From NCBI GenBank assembly GCA_002342035.1, contig DDPE01000041.1, forward strand, positions 36,680 to 100,679: 64,000 bases of DNA, written 5' to 3'. A program made the position numbers and the translations under genes. Positions 53,818-61,927 of the stretch are shown here, in pieces. The notes beneath the pieces were generated by a model. That model was given only the letters and a program-made list of their open reading frames with translations. It had not been told where the DNA came from and searched no databases. This DNA comes from Asticcacaulis sp. UBA2476 (lineage in GTDB: Bacteria; Pseudomonadota; Alphaproteobacteria; Caulobacterales; Caulobacteraceae). The stretch's first letter is position 1. Each line of letters begins with the position of its first letter.

Positions 53818-54122
53818 CAGTTATATAGGCCCCACACGGTGGCCGTGCCGCTGCCTACCACCGACAGGGCCGACACCCGCCGCACGGAGGTGTCCGAAAC
53901 CCACCCATCAGCCACTTCGACCGTCACGGTCTGAGCATCGTCATTGTCGGTCGGGATGTAGCTCAGGCTGGCGCGGCCGCCGCCGGTGACATGGACCACC
54001 ACGGCCTTGGCGTAGGGATCAAGATCTGACGCACCGGGTGTAATCGGGTGTTTGCGCCGCGCCTGACTCTGCGGCGTCGGCATAGAGGATGGGAACTGAT
54101 CGCTATCGCGGGAATAGGGCAT
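53817..54122 (-). CDS. Spike base protein, RCAP_Rcc01079-like (GhsA-like)
   Basis: A 101-residue protein with a short basic N-terminus (QARRKHPITPGASDLDP). A compact beta domain follows: KAVVVHVTGGGRASLSYIP, TVTVEVADGWVSDTSVRRV and a closing ATVWGLYN. This pattern matches the phage/GTA spike base family named after R. capsulatus rcc01079, as I recall it. AGAGG lies 8 nt upstream of the ATG but inside a hairpin. It is coupled to the SGNH gene. No other capsid or tail gene is in the window. Confidence 0.65.
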   Translation of the reverse strand: MPYSRDSDQFPSSMPTPQSQARRKHPITPGASDLDPYAKAVVVHVTGGGRASLSYIPTDNDDAQTVTVEVADGWVSDTSVRRVSALSVVGSGTATVWGLYN

Positions 54123-54128
54123 GAATTA

Positions 54129-54160
54129 AGCCTCTGCTGGGAAAACCAGCTTTGAGGCTA
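54129..54160 (-). promoter_or_regulatory. Hairpin covering the ribosome site of the spike-base gene
   Basis: On the minus strand AGCCTC-AAA-GCTGG pairs with CCAGC-A-GAGGCT around a 5-nt loop (TTTTC). The right arm contains the AGAGG ribosome site of the gene starting at 54122. It may repress translation, or double as a terminator of the upstream serine hydrolase gene, although it lacks a T tract. Confidence 0.5.
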
Positions 54161-54182
54161 AACGGCCCTTACACTGCGGGGA

Positions 54183-55610
54183 TCAGGTGGCGGATAAGCC
54201 TGCGGCACGGGCACTCATCAGGGTGGTCGAGACGACTTTTTGGGTTTCGGGGGCAGCATCATTACCCGCACTGGCGCAGACCACACCGGCTTTCGGATCA
54301 ACCATCACTTCTGCGTACCAGACGGTGTTCGATCCATTGTGCCATAAGCTGCCATCCTTGCGCACCACCCAGCCCAAAGCATAGTCACCGCCGAACGGCG
54401 GCGTGTGCAGGGTCCGCCACGATGTGGTTTTTAGAAACGCTTCTGGCTGGTCGCGGTGGGCGGACAAATAGGTGAGCATATCCGCCAGCGACATATGCAC
54501 CCGACCAGCAGGCCCCAGAGCGACGGGGTTATCATTGGCAATCTTTGGCCCGACCTGTGCCGGTTTGCGCGCTTTGCCAGAGACCGCATGGCCGAGCGGC
54601 TGATCGATCATAGCCGCCCGTCCCGGCGCACCAAAACCGGCGGAGGACAGCCCCAGCGGATCAAAAACATGTGCCCTGATCAGAGTTTCCCACGACTGCC
54701 CGGTAATACCTTCCAGCATGGCACCGGCGACGATATAGCCGTTATTGGAATAGACCATTTTCTCGGCCAAAGCGCCCACCGGCTTTTGCTTAAGCGCCGT
54801 CAGGGCATAGCGGCGGCGTTCTTCTCGCGCGTCGGGCAAGGGATCGCGCGAATAGCCCATGAGATGGAACATATCGATATTGGGCTGCAATCCCGCCCGG
54901 TGGCTGAGCAGGTGGCGCAATGTGACGTCGGCATAGGCCGGATTAATGTCGTTCGTGAACACCGACCCCACGCGGGTGTCCCAACTGACCTTACCCGTCT
55001 CAACCAGACGCGCCACGAGAGTCGCGGTCATGGATTTGGTAACCGAGCCCCAATGCCACTGATCCGTTGGCTGAACCCCGATTTCATCCTCAGCTGAGCG
55101 GGCGCCATTAACGATGATAAGCGGGGCTTTACCTTTGACTTGCGCCGCCGCCCCCAGAGCTGGCGTTCCGGCCTTAGCCCGCAGGGTTTGCAGCAAGGCC
55201 AGTGTCAGCGGCTCTGACGCAACCGGCGGGATTTCGGCCATCGCCTCCCCCCGTTTAAGCGTTAGCGGAATGGCGGCTCCTTGCGTGAATGTGCCGGTCA
55301 GGGTGTCCTTATCGGTCAGTTCGCCTTCAAAGCGGGCATTGATAGACTTAAAGCCCAGATCGACCTTTTTACCGTCAAGGCGCACCGAGGAGGCCGAGAT
55401 TTCAGCATTACCCTGATCAAGGCTGATAACCTTCGCCGTACTGGCATCGGTTATGACAAACCGCAGCCGCAGCGACGTAGCCCCAACCGCCAGCTTCCCC
55501 GACCAAGTGCCGATCAGGTCGGAGTCTGCCGCTCTAGACGCGCCGGAGCACCCAATCAAGCCCGCAGAGGCCAGCAGTGACTTAAGATGCAAACGGCGCG
55601 ATATTGACAT
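54183..55610 (-). CDS. Serine hydrolase of the beta-lactamase/class C family
   Basis: A 475-residue exported protein with a signal of lipoprotein type (LIGCSG, Cys 21) after an RR pair. Residues about 30-120 are a beta-rich N-terminal domain of unknown role (IGTWSGKLAVG). The rest is a penicillin-binding-like domain: SVTKSM (SxxK) near residue 190, YSNNGY near residue 290 and HNGSNTVWYAE (KTG-equivalent) near residue 432. It is probably an esterase or peptidase acting in the periplasm. True beta-lactamase activity is unlikely from the family's general behaviour. ATG 55610 gives the expected signal. Confidence 0.83.
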   Translation of the reverse strand: MSISRRLHLKSLLASAGLIGCSGASRAADSDLIGTWSGKLAVGATSLRLRFVITDASTAKVISLDQGNAEISASSVRLDGKKVDLGFKSINARFEGELTDKDTLTGTFTQGAAIPLTLKRGEAMAEIPPVASEPLTLALLQTLRAKAGTPALGAAAQVKGKAPLIIVNGARSAEDEIGVQPTDQWHWGSVTKSMTATLVARLVETGKVSWDTRVGSVFTNDINPAYADVTLRHLLSHRAGLQPNIDMFHLMGYSRDPLPDAREERRRYALTALKQKPVGALAEKMVYSNNGYIVAGAMLEGITGQSWETLIRAHVFDPLGLSSAGFGAPGRAAMIDQPLGHAVSGKARKPAQVGPKIANDNPVALGPAGRVHMSLADMLTYLSAHRDQPEAFLKTTSWRTLHTPPFGGDYALGWVVRKDGSLWHNGSNTVWYAEVMVDPKAGVVCASAGNDAAPETQKVVSTTLMSARAAGLSAT

Positions 55611-55626
55611 GAAAGCCCCCTGATAT

Positions 55627-55655
55627 GTGGCCGGAAGGATCGGGCAACCGGCCAC
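55627..55655. terminator. Hairpin between pgi and the serine hydrolase gene
   Basis: GTGGCCGG / CCGGCCAC, an 8-bp perfect stem with a 13-nt loop, lies 37 bp after the pgi stop. There is no T tract, so function as a terminator is uncertain. Confidence 0.35.
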
Positions 55656-55691
55656 CACAATCAAGTGAATTTCATGTTATGTCCGCAGCCG

Positions 55692-57299
55692 TCAGCCCTT
55701 AACGCGTTTGATCAACGCGATGGTCGAGGCATCGTGGGCGGCGATAGTATCACCGGTTATGTCTTTCAGCACCGAGGTCGCCAGAGTCTTACCCAGTTCG
55801 ACGCCCCACTGATCGAAGCTGTTCAGCCCCATGACGATCCCTTCGGCAAAGGTCTTGTGCTCATAAAGCGCCAAAAGTGCACCTAAGGTTTCCGGGGTCA
55901 GTTCATTGAGCAACACCGTCGTTGAGGGCTTATTGCCGGGGCAGACCTTTTGCGGGGCGATGATCCTGGTCTGGGCTTCATCCAGCCCCATGGCCTTGCA
56001 TTCGGCCTCGGCAGTCGCGTAGGACTTACCGACCATAAAGGCTTCGCCCTGAGCGATGACGTTCGACAGCAGTTTTTGCTGCATGTCGGCCGATGCCTCA
56101 GAATTGTTCTGAACCGCGATCAGTTCCAGCGGCACGACATCCTCACTCTGGTGCAGCATCTGGAAAAAGGCGTGCTGGGCATTGGTGCCTTCGTCGCCAA
56201 ACACCACCGGACAGGTCGCGGAACTTAAGGTCTCACCCGTAGGCGAGGTACGCTTGCCGTTCGATTCCATCTCAAGCTGTTGTAGGAAGGCCGCCAGACG
56301 GCGTAGACGATGCACATAGGGGATCACGGCGCGCGACGGACTATCCAGACCGATGCGGTTGAAAATTTGCGCCGCCGCCAGCAATACCGGCGCGTTCTTA
56401 TTCAGCGGTGCGTGGTAGAAATGCTGATCCATCTCATAGGCACCGTTCAGCAGACGCTCATAGACATCAAAGCCGAGCGCGATGATGACGCTCAACGACA
56501 CCGCCGACCACAGCGAATAGCGCCCGCCGACCCAATCCTTGAAACCGAACACACGGTCGGGCGCAATGCCATAAGCCCCGGTCTTATCGGGCGCGGCCGA
56601 GACCGCGGCCATATGGGCCTTGGCCTTGTCTTCGCCCAGATGCTTGATCAGCCAGTCACGGGCCGCCAGAAAATTCGCCAGAGTCTCCTGCGTCGTAAAG
56701 GTCTTGGACACCGCAATAACCAAAGTCTCTTCGGCATCAAGACCGGCCAGCGCCAGAGCCAGTTCTGAGCCATCGACATTGGCCACAAAGCGAATGTCGA
56801 TCTGCGGATTAAGGGCCGCCAACCCCTGATAGACCAGACGCGGCCCCAGGTCAGACCCGCCAATCCCGATATGGACGATGGTCTTGAATTTTTTGCCGGT
56901 AGCACCGGTGATGGTGCCTGATCGGATCGCCCCGGCATAGGCCTGCATCGCTTTGCGGGCGGACGCGACATCTTCGGTGATCTCAGGCCCGCGCAGGCCC
57001 AGATTGTTGGCGTCGGAATCGCGTAAGGCCACATGCAAAACGGCGCGGTTTTCAGACACGTTGATGGCCTGTCCCGACCACATGCGCTCCTGCGCGCCCT
57101 TGAGGTTTGCGGTTTCAAACAGTTTCAGCGCGGCGGTAAGCCCGTCATTCGACCAGCTTTGCTTGGAGACATCGACATAAAGCCCCGCGACCTCTAGGCT
57201 CATAGCCTCAAGACGGGCCGGATCAGTCGCAAAATGATCGACAATGGCTGTCTTGGCATCGGCCTTGGCCTGGGACTTAAACGCATCAAACGCACTCAT
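55692..57299 (-). CDS. pgi: Glucose-6-phosphate isomerase
   Basis: A 535-residue enzyme interconverting glucose-6-phosphate and fructose-6-phosphate. The motifs are VHIGIGGSDLGPR near residue 142, SKTFTTQETLAN near residue 205, DWVGGRYSLWSAVSLS near residue 262, and the catalytic Glu/His in GDEGTNAQHAFFQ near residue 378. The terminal GVELGKTLA is typical. Its ATG overlaps the stop of the glycosyltransferase gene (ATGA). Confidence 0.97.
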   Translation of the reverse strand: MSAFDAFKSQAKADAKTAIVDHFATDPARLEAMSLEVAGLYVDVSKQSWSNDGLTAALKLFETANLKGAQERMWSGQAINVSENRAVLHVALRDSDANNLGLRGPEITEDVASARKAMQAYAGAIRSGTITGATGKKFKTIVHIGIGGSDLGPRLVYQGLAALNPQIDIRFVANVDGSELALALAGLDAEETLVIAVSKTFTTQETLANFLAARDWLIKHLGEDKAKAHMAAVSAAPDKTGAYGIAPDRVFGFKDWVGGRYSLWSAVSLSVIIALGFDVYERLLNGAYEMDQHFYHAPLNKNAPVLLAAAQIFNRIGLDSPSRAVIPYVHRLRRLAAFLQQLEMESNGKRTSPTGETLSSATCPVVFGDEGTNAQHAFFQMLHQSEDVVPLELIAVQNNSEASADMQQKLLSNVIAQGEAFMVGKSYATAEAECKAMGLDEAQTRIIAPQKVCPGNKPSTTVLLNELTPETLGALLALYEHKTFAEGIVMGLNSFDQWGVELGKTLATSVLKDITGDTIAAHDASTIALIKRVKG

Positions 57300-58297
57300 T
57301 GTCTTATCTCCTTCACATCTATACTACGTCGGGCAATCTTACCGGGGTTCCATGTCAAAAGTTTTAGCAGGCGTAAAGACTTTAAGCGCCGTGACAACTG
57401 AATGTCACGGCGTTTGCGCCGTATATGACCGAGGTTGGTCAAAGCCTCCCAAATAGCTGCCCCGGCAATCACGCCTTTACCCGACAGCGCATCTTTGATC
57501 ATCACCGCGATGGTCATTAATATATGGGGCATCAGAGTCAGAATCATCACCGGCCACGGTGTGTTTTTCAGATACATCCACAGCCGGTTGCGATAGCCAT
57601 AACGCAAGGCGAAATCCGAGCGCGCCCCCAGGGTGGCTGAGCCGATATGATCGACCCTGGCCTGCGGGATCAGCAGGCATCTTTCGCCCAGCAGACGCGC
57701 GCGGTAGCCCAGATCGGCGTCTTCACAATAGATGTAAAAATCCTCATCGAAGCCCTTAAGCCGCTCAAACAGATCCCGCCGGATCATCATGGCGGCGCCG
57801 CAAGCTGAGAATACCTCACCCACCGGCAGAGACTCCGGAATATCGTGGCCGTAGCCCATGCGGTAGTTAAAACCAAACGCCATCATACCATCGCCCGCGC
57901 CGTCGAGCTTACCGTCATGATTGGCGCTGAGTTGCAGGGCGCTGAACATGGAAACGGCCGGATAATCACTCACCGCCCCCTGCAAGGCCTGCAACAGGTC
58001 GTCATGAGCAAAAGCATCGGGATTGATCAGCACCAGCCACGGCGCGCGGGCCATTTGGGCGGCGCGGTTATTGGCAACCGCAAAGCCCAGATTACCCTCA
58101 AACTGTTCAAACCGGATAGCGGGATAGCGGCCCCGCCATCCCGCCAGTTCAAAGTCGGCCGAGGCATTATCAACCACGATGATCTCAAAAACATCAGGCG
58201 GCAGGGTCTGAGCCTGCAATGCCTCAAGGCAGCGCGGCAGATACTCCGCGCTATTGTAACTGACGACAATGATGGAAAATTTTAGGCTGCCCGTCAT
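57296..58297 (-). CDS. Family 2 glycosyltransferase, rhamnosyltransferase-like
   Basis: A 333-residue GT-A enzyme with IIVVSYNSAEYLPRCLEAL at the start, the sugar-nucleotide site VVDNASADFE, NLGFAVANNRA near residue 70 and the acidic GFDEDFYIYCEDADLGYR near residue 190. A C-terminal hydrophobic stretch (MILTLMPHILMTIAVMI) suggests membrane association. It resembles the WbbL/RfbF-type rhamnosyl or N-acetylglucosaminyl transferases of polysaccharide synthesis. The acceptor is unknown. ATG 58297 overlaps the queG stop (ATGA). Confidence 0.83.
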   Translation of the reverse strand: MTGSLKFSIIVVSYNSAEYLPRCLEALQAQTLPPDVFEIIVVDNASADFELAGWRGRYPAIRFEQFEGNLGFAVANNRAAQMARAPWLVLINPDAFAHDDLLQALQGAVSDYPAVSMFSALQLSANHDGKLDGAGDGMMAFGFNYRMGYGHDIPESLPVGEVFSACGAAMMIRRDLFERLKGFDEDFYIYCEDADLGYRARLLGERCLLIPQARVDHIGSATLGARSDFALRYGYRNRLWMYLKNTPWPVMILTLMPHILMTIAVMIKDALSGKGVIAGAAIWEALTNLGHIRRKRRDIQLSRRLKSLRLLKLLTWNPGKIARRSIDVKEIRQ

Positions 58298-59442
58298 AGG
58301 CCGTCCCATTCCGCCCGCACATCGGGGTCAGCTTCATCCATGTGCCGCGCCCGTAAGACCGCAAACACATCCGCTGCCATACCCTGTTTCAGCGCCCAGA
58401 CCGCCGAAGCCCGTACCACCGGATGTTCGCGAGTGAGATTATAGTTAAGCACCTCGATCATCTCGTCGTTTTCAGTTCTGGCCACCGCATTTCCTATGGC
58501 GTAGTGAACATTCCTTAAAAAAGACGCCAAACCGATGCGCTTGATCGGCGATTTAGCAAACAGAGCCCGAAAGGCGTCGTCATCCAGTCGCGCCAAATCT
58601 ATCAGGCGTAACTGATCGAACCCGTCGCGCTGAGCCAGCTTTATTTCCTGCGTCGTTTGGGCAAACTTGTTCCACGGGCAAGCCGCCAGACAATCATCGC
58701 AGCCATAGATGCGGTTGCCCATCTGATGGCGGAACACCTCCGGCCACGCGCCCTTGTGCTCAATAGTGAGGTACGACAGGCATTTGCGGGCATCCAGTTG
58801 GTAGGGTCCGATAAAAGCATCCGTCGGGCAGGCCTCAAGACAGGCCTGACATGACCCGCAATGATCAGGCTCAAAACGATCACTGTCCAGCAAATGATCG
58901 GTCAGGATCACCCCTAAAAACAGCCACGATCCGAAGTCACGCGACACCAGATTGGTGTGTTTGCCCTGCCATCCCAGCCCCGACAGGTGGGCCAGCGGCT
59001 TTTCCATCAGGGGCGCCGTATCGACAAAGACCTTAAGCTGGCAGTCAAAGTTTTGCGCGATAAAGCCCCCCAGCGCTTTCAGCTTTTTCTTGATCAGGTC
59101 GTGGTAATCGTCGCCGCGGGCATAGACGCTGATATTGGCATTTTGCGGGTGTTGCAATTGTTCCAAAGGGTCGGTATCGGGGCCATAGTTGAACCCCAGC
59201 ACAATCGCACTTTTCGCGTCCGGCCACATGGCCGTGGGATGAGCACGGCGCTCCAAGGTGTCTTCCATCCACTGCATCTGGCCGTGCAGACCGGCCTCGA
59301 CAAAGGCCTTCAAGCGCTCAGATGCGGCCCATGACGATGGAATATCTAGGAACCTGAGATCAGCAAACCCAAGCTTCAGAGCCTCTGTCCTGACCACAGC
59401 CTTAAACGCTTCTGGTGGCAGCTTTTTGGGTTTCGCCTTCAT
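58294..59442 (-). CDS. queG: Epoxyqueuosine reductase
   Basis: A 382-residue cobalamin and iron-sulfur enzyme making queuosine in tRNA. The motifs are SAIVLGFNYGP near residue 78, the catalytic region VDTAPLMEKPLAHLSGLGWQGKH near residue 140, and two [4Fe-4S] clusters: CGSCQACLEACP near residue 195 and CDDCLAACPWN near residue 250. The C-terminal HEAT-like repeat (NVHYAIGNAVARTEN) is present. First gene of the overlapping queG-GT2-pgi chain. Confidence 0.95.
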   Translation of the reverse strand: MKAKPKKLPPEAFKAVVRTEALKLGFADLRFLDIPSSWAASERLKAFVEAGLHGQMQWMEDTLERRAHPTAMWPDAKSAIVLGFNYGPDTDPLEQLQHPQNANISVYARGDDYHDLIKKKLKALGGFIAQNFDCQLKVFVDTAPLMEKPLAHLSGLGWQGKHTNLVSRDFGSWLFLGVILTDHLLDSDRFEPDHCGSCQACLEACPTDAFIGPYQLDARKCLSYLTIEHKGAWPEVFRHQMGNRIYGCDDCLAACPWNKFAQTTQEIKLAQRDGFDQLRLIDLARLDDDAFRALFAKSPIKRIGLASFLRNVHYAIGNAVARTENDEMIEVLNYNLTREHPVVRASAVWALKQGMAADVFAVLRARHMDEADPDVRAEWDGL

Positions 59443-59465
59443 GTGATCATTGGGCGCACGCTGAC

Positions 59466-60158
59466 CTAAAAATCAAGTTCTTTATAATGGGCGGCTGCGG
59501 TCACCCCCGGCAGGATATCATTCAGCAAAGGCCGGAAACAGGGGCGCGATTTGATGACCATGTACCAGGTCTTAAGATGCGGGTATTTCTGCCAGTTCAT
59601 CTCATCGAAATAGTCGATGACGCTGAGGTGGGCGGCGCAGACGAAATCGGCATAGGACATCGACCGTCCGGCCAGCCAGTTGCGCGTTTCCAGCAGGCTC
59701 TCGAAATAACTCAAGTGATCACGCAAAGACTCACGTCCGGCACGCAGATTGTTAATGTCCGGCGCACCATGCCCCATCAGCCGCTTTTCCATTTTTTCAT
59801 AGAGCAGCAGGGCATTGACCTCATAGTCGAACTTGCGCTCAAACCAGCCGACCAGACGGCGCGCCTCGGCCCGCTCCTGCATCGGCACCGGCCACAGGCG
59901 CGGCGACAGCGGCAGTTCTTCGAGGTGCTCTAAAATCGCGCGGTTCTCACACACCACCACGGTTTGGCCGTCTTCGTAATTCTCAACCAGCACCGGCAAA
60001 AGCCCTGACGGATTGAGCTTTAGCAACTCATCGGTTGGCGCCCAGTATTTGACAGCGATTTCTGTGACATCAAGCTTCTTTTCGCCCAGCGCCATGCGCA
60101 CCACGCGCGAAGCCGGGTCAAAGGCGAAATGATAAAACTGCCGTTCAATGGCACTCAT
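59466..60158 (-). CDS. fzlA: GST-fold protein, probable FtsZ-binding protein FzlA
   Basis: 230 residues. The thioredoxin-like N-terminal domain begins FYHFAFDPASRVVRMALGEK and has LNPSGLLPVLVE near residue 49. The helical C-terminal domain has SYFESLLETRNWLAGRSMSYADFVCAAHLSV (N-capping box) near residue 160, and a conserved tail ends HYKELDF. Caulobacter FzlA is an essential GST-like protein that binds FtsZ filaments during constriction. Size, the missing classical glutathione Ser/Cys, and neighbours (queG, uppP, NDUFA9-like) fit it. A generic glutathione S-transferase remains possible. Confidence 0.6.
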   Translation of the reverse strand: MSAIERQFYHFAFDPASRVVRMALGEKKLDVTEIAVKYWAPTDELLKLNPSGLLPVLVENYEDGQTVVVCENRAILEHLEELPLSPRLWPVPMQERAEARRLVGWFERKFDYEVNALLLYEKMEKRLMGHGAPDINNLRAGRESLRDHLSYFESLLETRNWLAGRSMSYADFVCAAHLSVIDYFDEMNWQKYPHLKTWYMVIKSRPCFRPLLNDILPGVTAAAHYKELDF

Positions 60159-60629
60159 AAACGAAACCGTAATTGAAAAAGCCGCGCGCGGCGACGCGGC
60201 CAAGGAGGACGAGTAAAACCATATTGCGCACGGTCACGGCAAGCCTTTTACCGCAGGATGCGCAAATAAGGCATGAAAAGCTTTGAAATCATCCCCGCAC
60301 CCACCATGCTTATGATTTTCTTACATTTATTAGTTTCAAAACACTGTGATCGCCCGCTCAGACTGCCGCCACATTATCGTCTTATTCCCTAAGCAGATAG
60401 TATGCGTCTCACGCTAACGCCCGGCTAAGAACTTAAGCAGGGCAAGGGACGGACGGTTTTTAAGCTTAGCGGCGGCTAAACGCGATTTACGCACATCTTT
60501 ATCGAAATCCATCTTGACTCGCCCCCGAATCAATAATGGATTTTTTATATGAAATGTGTCTAATTACCGCAAGTCGTCAATCTTGATTATCGCATTGTCA
60601 GTTCGCGTTCGCATACACAGGGAAAACAT
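60159..60629. other. 471-bp intergenic region with one doubtful small ORF
   Basis: Between divergent fzlA-like and HTH-citrate-synthase genes. Apart from a 32-codon minus-strand ORF (60414-60512) and AT-rich promoter-like DNA near 60540, nothing recognisable was seen: no RNA fold, repeat or terminator. Confidence 0.5.
60414..60512 (-). CDS. Possible 32-residue basic small protein
   Basis: The ORF starts with ATG at 60512 and ends TAG. It reads MDFDKDVRKSRLAAAKLKNR, then a hydrophobic-basic end LALLKFLAGR. It is rich in Lys and Arg and lacks a signal. The upstream GGGCGAG could serve as ribosome site. It is only a candidate: length is short and no relative was recognised. Confidence 0.25.
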   Translation of the reverse strand: MDFDKDVRKSRLAAAKLKNRPSLALLKFLAGR

Positions 60630-61820
60630 ATGACACGTCAATGGATTAGCCGCGCCGAAGCGCTGGAGCGTCTGGATGTTAAGCCCCAAACCCTCTACGC
60701 CTACGTCAGTCGTCAGCGAATCGCGGCCAAAAGCGACCCTGATCACCCGCGCAAAAGCCTCTATTCCCTCGACGATGTTGAGCGCCTGTCGGGACGCAGC
60801 GACCATGCCCACGCAACACCCGCGTCACGTCCCGCCCCCAATATCATAAGCTCAGGCAATCCGGCGCGCGGCGAAGCTTCCATCGATTCCGAGATCTCGA
60901 TCACCTTTCAGGGCCGCCACTATTATCGCGGCCAAGACAGCCTTGTCCTCGCTGAGACTGAAAACTTCGAGCCCGTAGCGACCCTGCTGTGGCAGAGCGA
61001 CAATTCAAACCTGTTTGGCCCCTTGAAGCCGCGCCCGGATGTCAACTTCCCCGGAGGCCCACGCGCACGGGTCATGGCCATGCTCAGCCGCCGCCTCGAA
61101 GAAGAGGCGATGCAGGAAATTTTGCCGGAGCGCGACCTTGAACTTGAGGCCGCCGGTTTGCTCAACGAACTGATCGACTCGGTCACCAACGGCGGCCCGC
61201 GCCTGTTTTTCCATCAACGCCTTGCGCGCGGCTGGAAGGTCAATGACCCGCGCGATATCGACCTGATCCGGCGTATTCTGATCCTGTCGGCCGACACCGA
61301 ACTGGATGAATCGACCCTGGCCGTGCGCGTCAGCGCCGCCACCCAAGGGCCACTGGCCAATTCGATCATGGCCGGTTTCGCCGCCCTGATGGGGCCGAAG
61401 CTCGGCGGGCGCATTTCCCGCGCCGAAGCCTATGTCACTCAGGTGCGCCGCCACGGCAATCCGGAACTGGTCGCCAAGACCTACCTTAATCAGGGCTTGG
61501 AACTCCCCGGCTTTGAGGCGGGGACAGCCTCATCCGAAAAGCAACGTGCCGAAAGCCTGATGGCCGCTGCCCCCCACATGGGCAATGACCTTAAAACCAT
61601 CCTTCAGGTCGGCGAAGACCTCACCGGACGCCCCGCCGGGTTCTCGCTGGCCGTGGCCTTGCTGGGTCGTCATCTCGATCTGCCCAAGGAAGCGCCGTTC
61701 ACCCTTTACGGCTTAGGTCGCAGCGCAGGCTGGCTGGCGCACGCCATGGAGCAGATCGCTTCAAAATCCGCGCCCAAGGCCCGCTTGCGTTACATCGGCA
61801 AACACCCCTTAAACCCCTGA
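60630..61820 (+). CDS. HTH-citrate synthase fusion lacking catalytic residues (pseudoenzyme)
   Basis: 396 residues. Residues 3-55 form a MerR-like helix-turn-helix (WISRAEALERLDVKPQTLYAY). The rest follows the citrate synthase fold. Each catalytic position is changed: ADHE becomes ADTELDEST (first His to Thr), the GFGH motif becomes LPGFEAGTA (second His lost), and PNVDF becomes RPAGFSLA (Asp to Gly). The GPLHGG box reads GPKLGG. The fold signatures around each site are otherwise kept, so this is a homologue without citrate synthase chemistry rather than a decayed gene. A regulatory role is inferred. Caulobacter has citrate synthase paralogues with non-enzymatic cell-cycle effects. Confidence 0.85.
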   Translation: MTRQWISRAEALERLDVKPQTLYAYVSRQRIAAKSDPDHPRKSLYSLDDVERLSGRSDHAHATPASRPAPNIISSGNPARGEASIDSEISITFQGRHYYRGQDSLVLAETENFEPVATLLWQSDNSNLFGPLKPRPDVNFPGGPRARVMAMLSRRLEEEAMQEILPERDLELEAAGLLNELIDSVTNGGPRLFFHQRLARGWKVNDPRDIDLIRRILILSADTELDESTLAVRVSAATQGPLANSIMAGFAALMGPKLGGRISRAEAYVTQVRRHGNPELVAKTYLNQGLELPGFEAGTASSEKQRAESLMAAAPHMGNDLKTILQVGEDLTGRPAGFSLAVALLGRHLDLPKEAPFTLYGLGRSAGWLAHAMEQIASKSAPKARLRYIGKHPLNP

Positions 61821-61927
61821 AAAGCGTAATATTAGCATTTCAGCAGGCGGCTTAACCCTCTTGTCATAACCGTACATTACATTACGGTCGGGCATGACTT
61901 TTTGTGTGTGAGCCTCAGAGGGACTTT

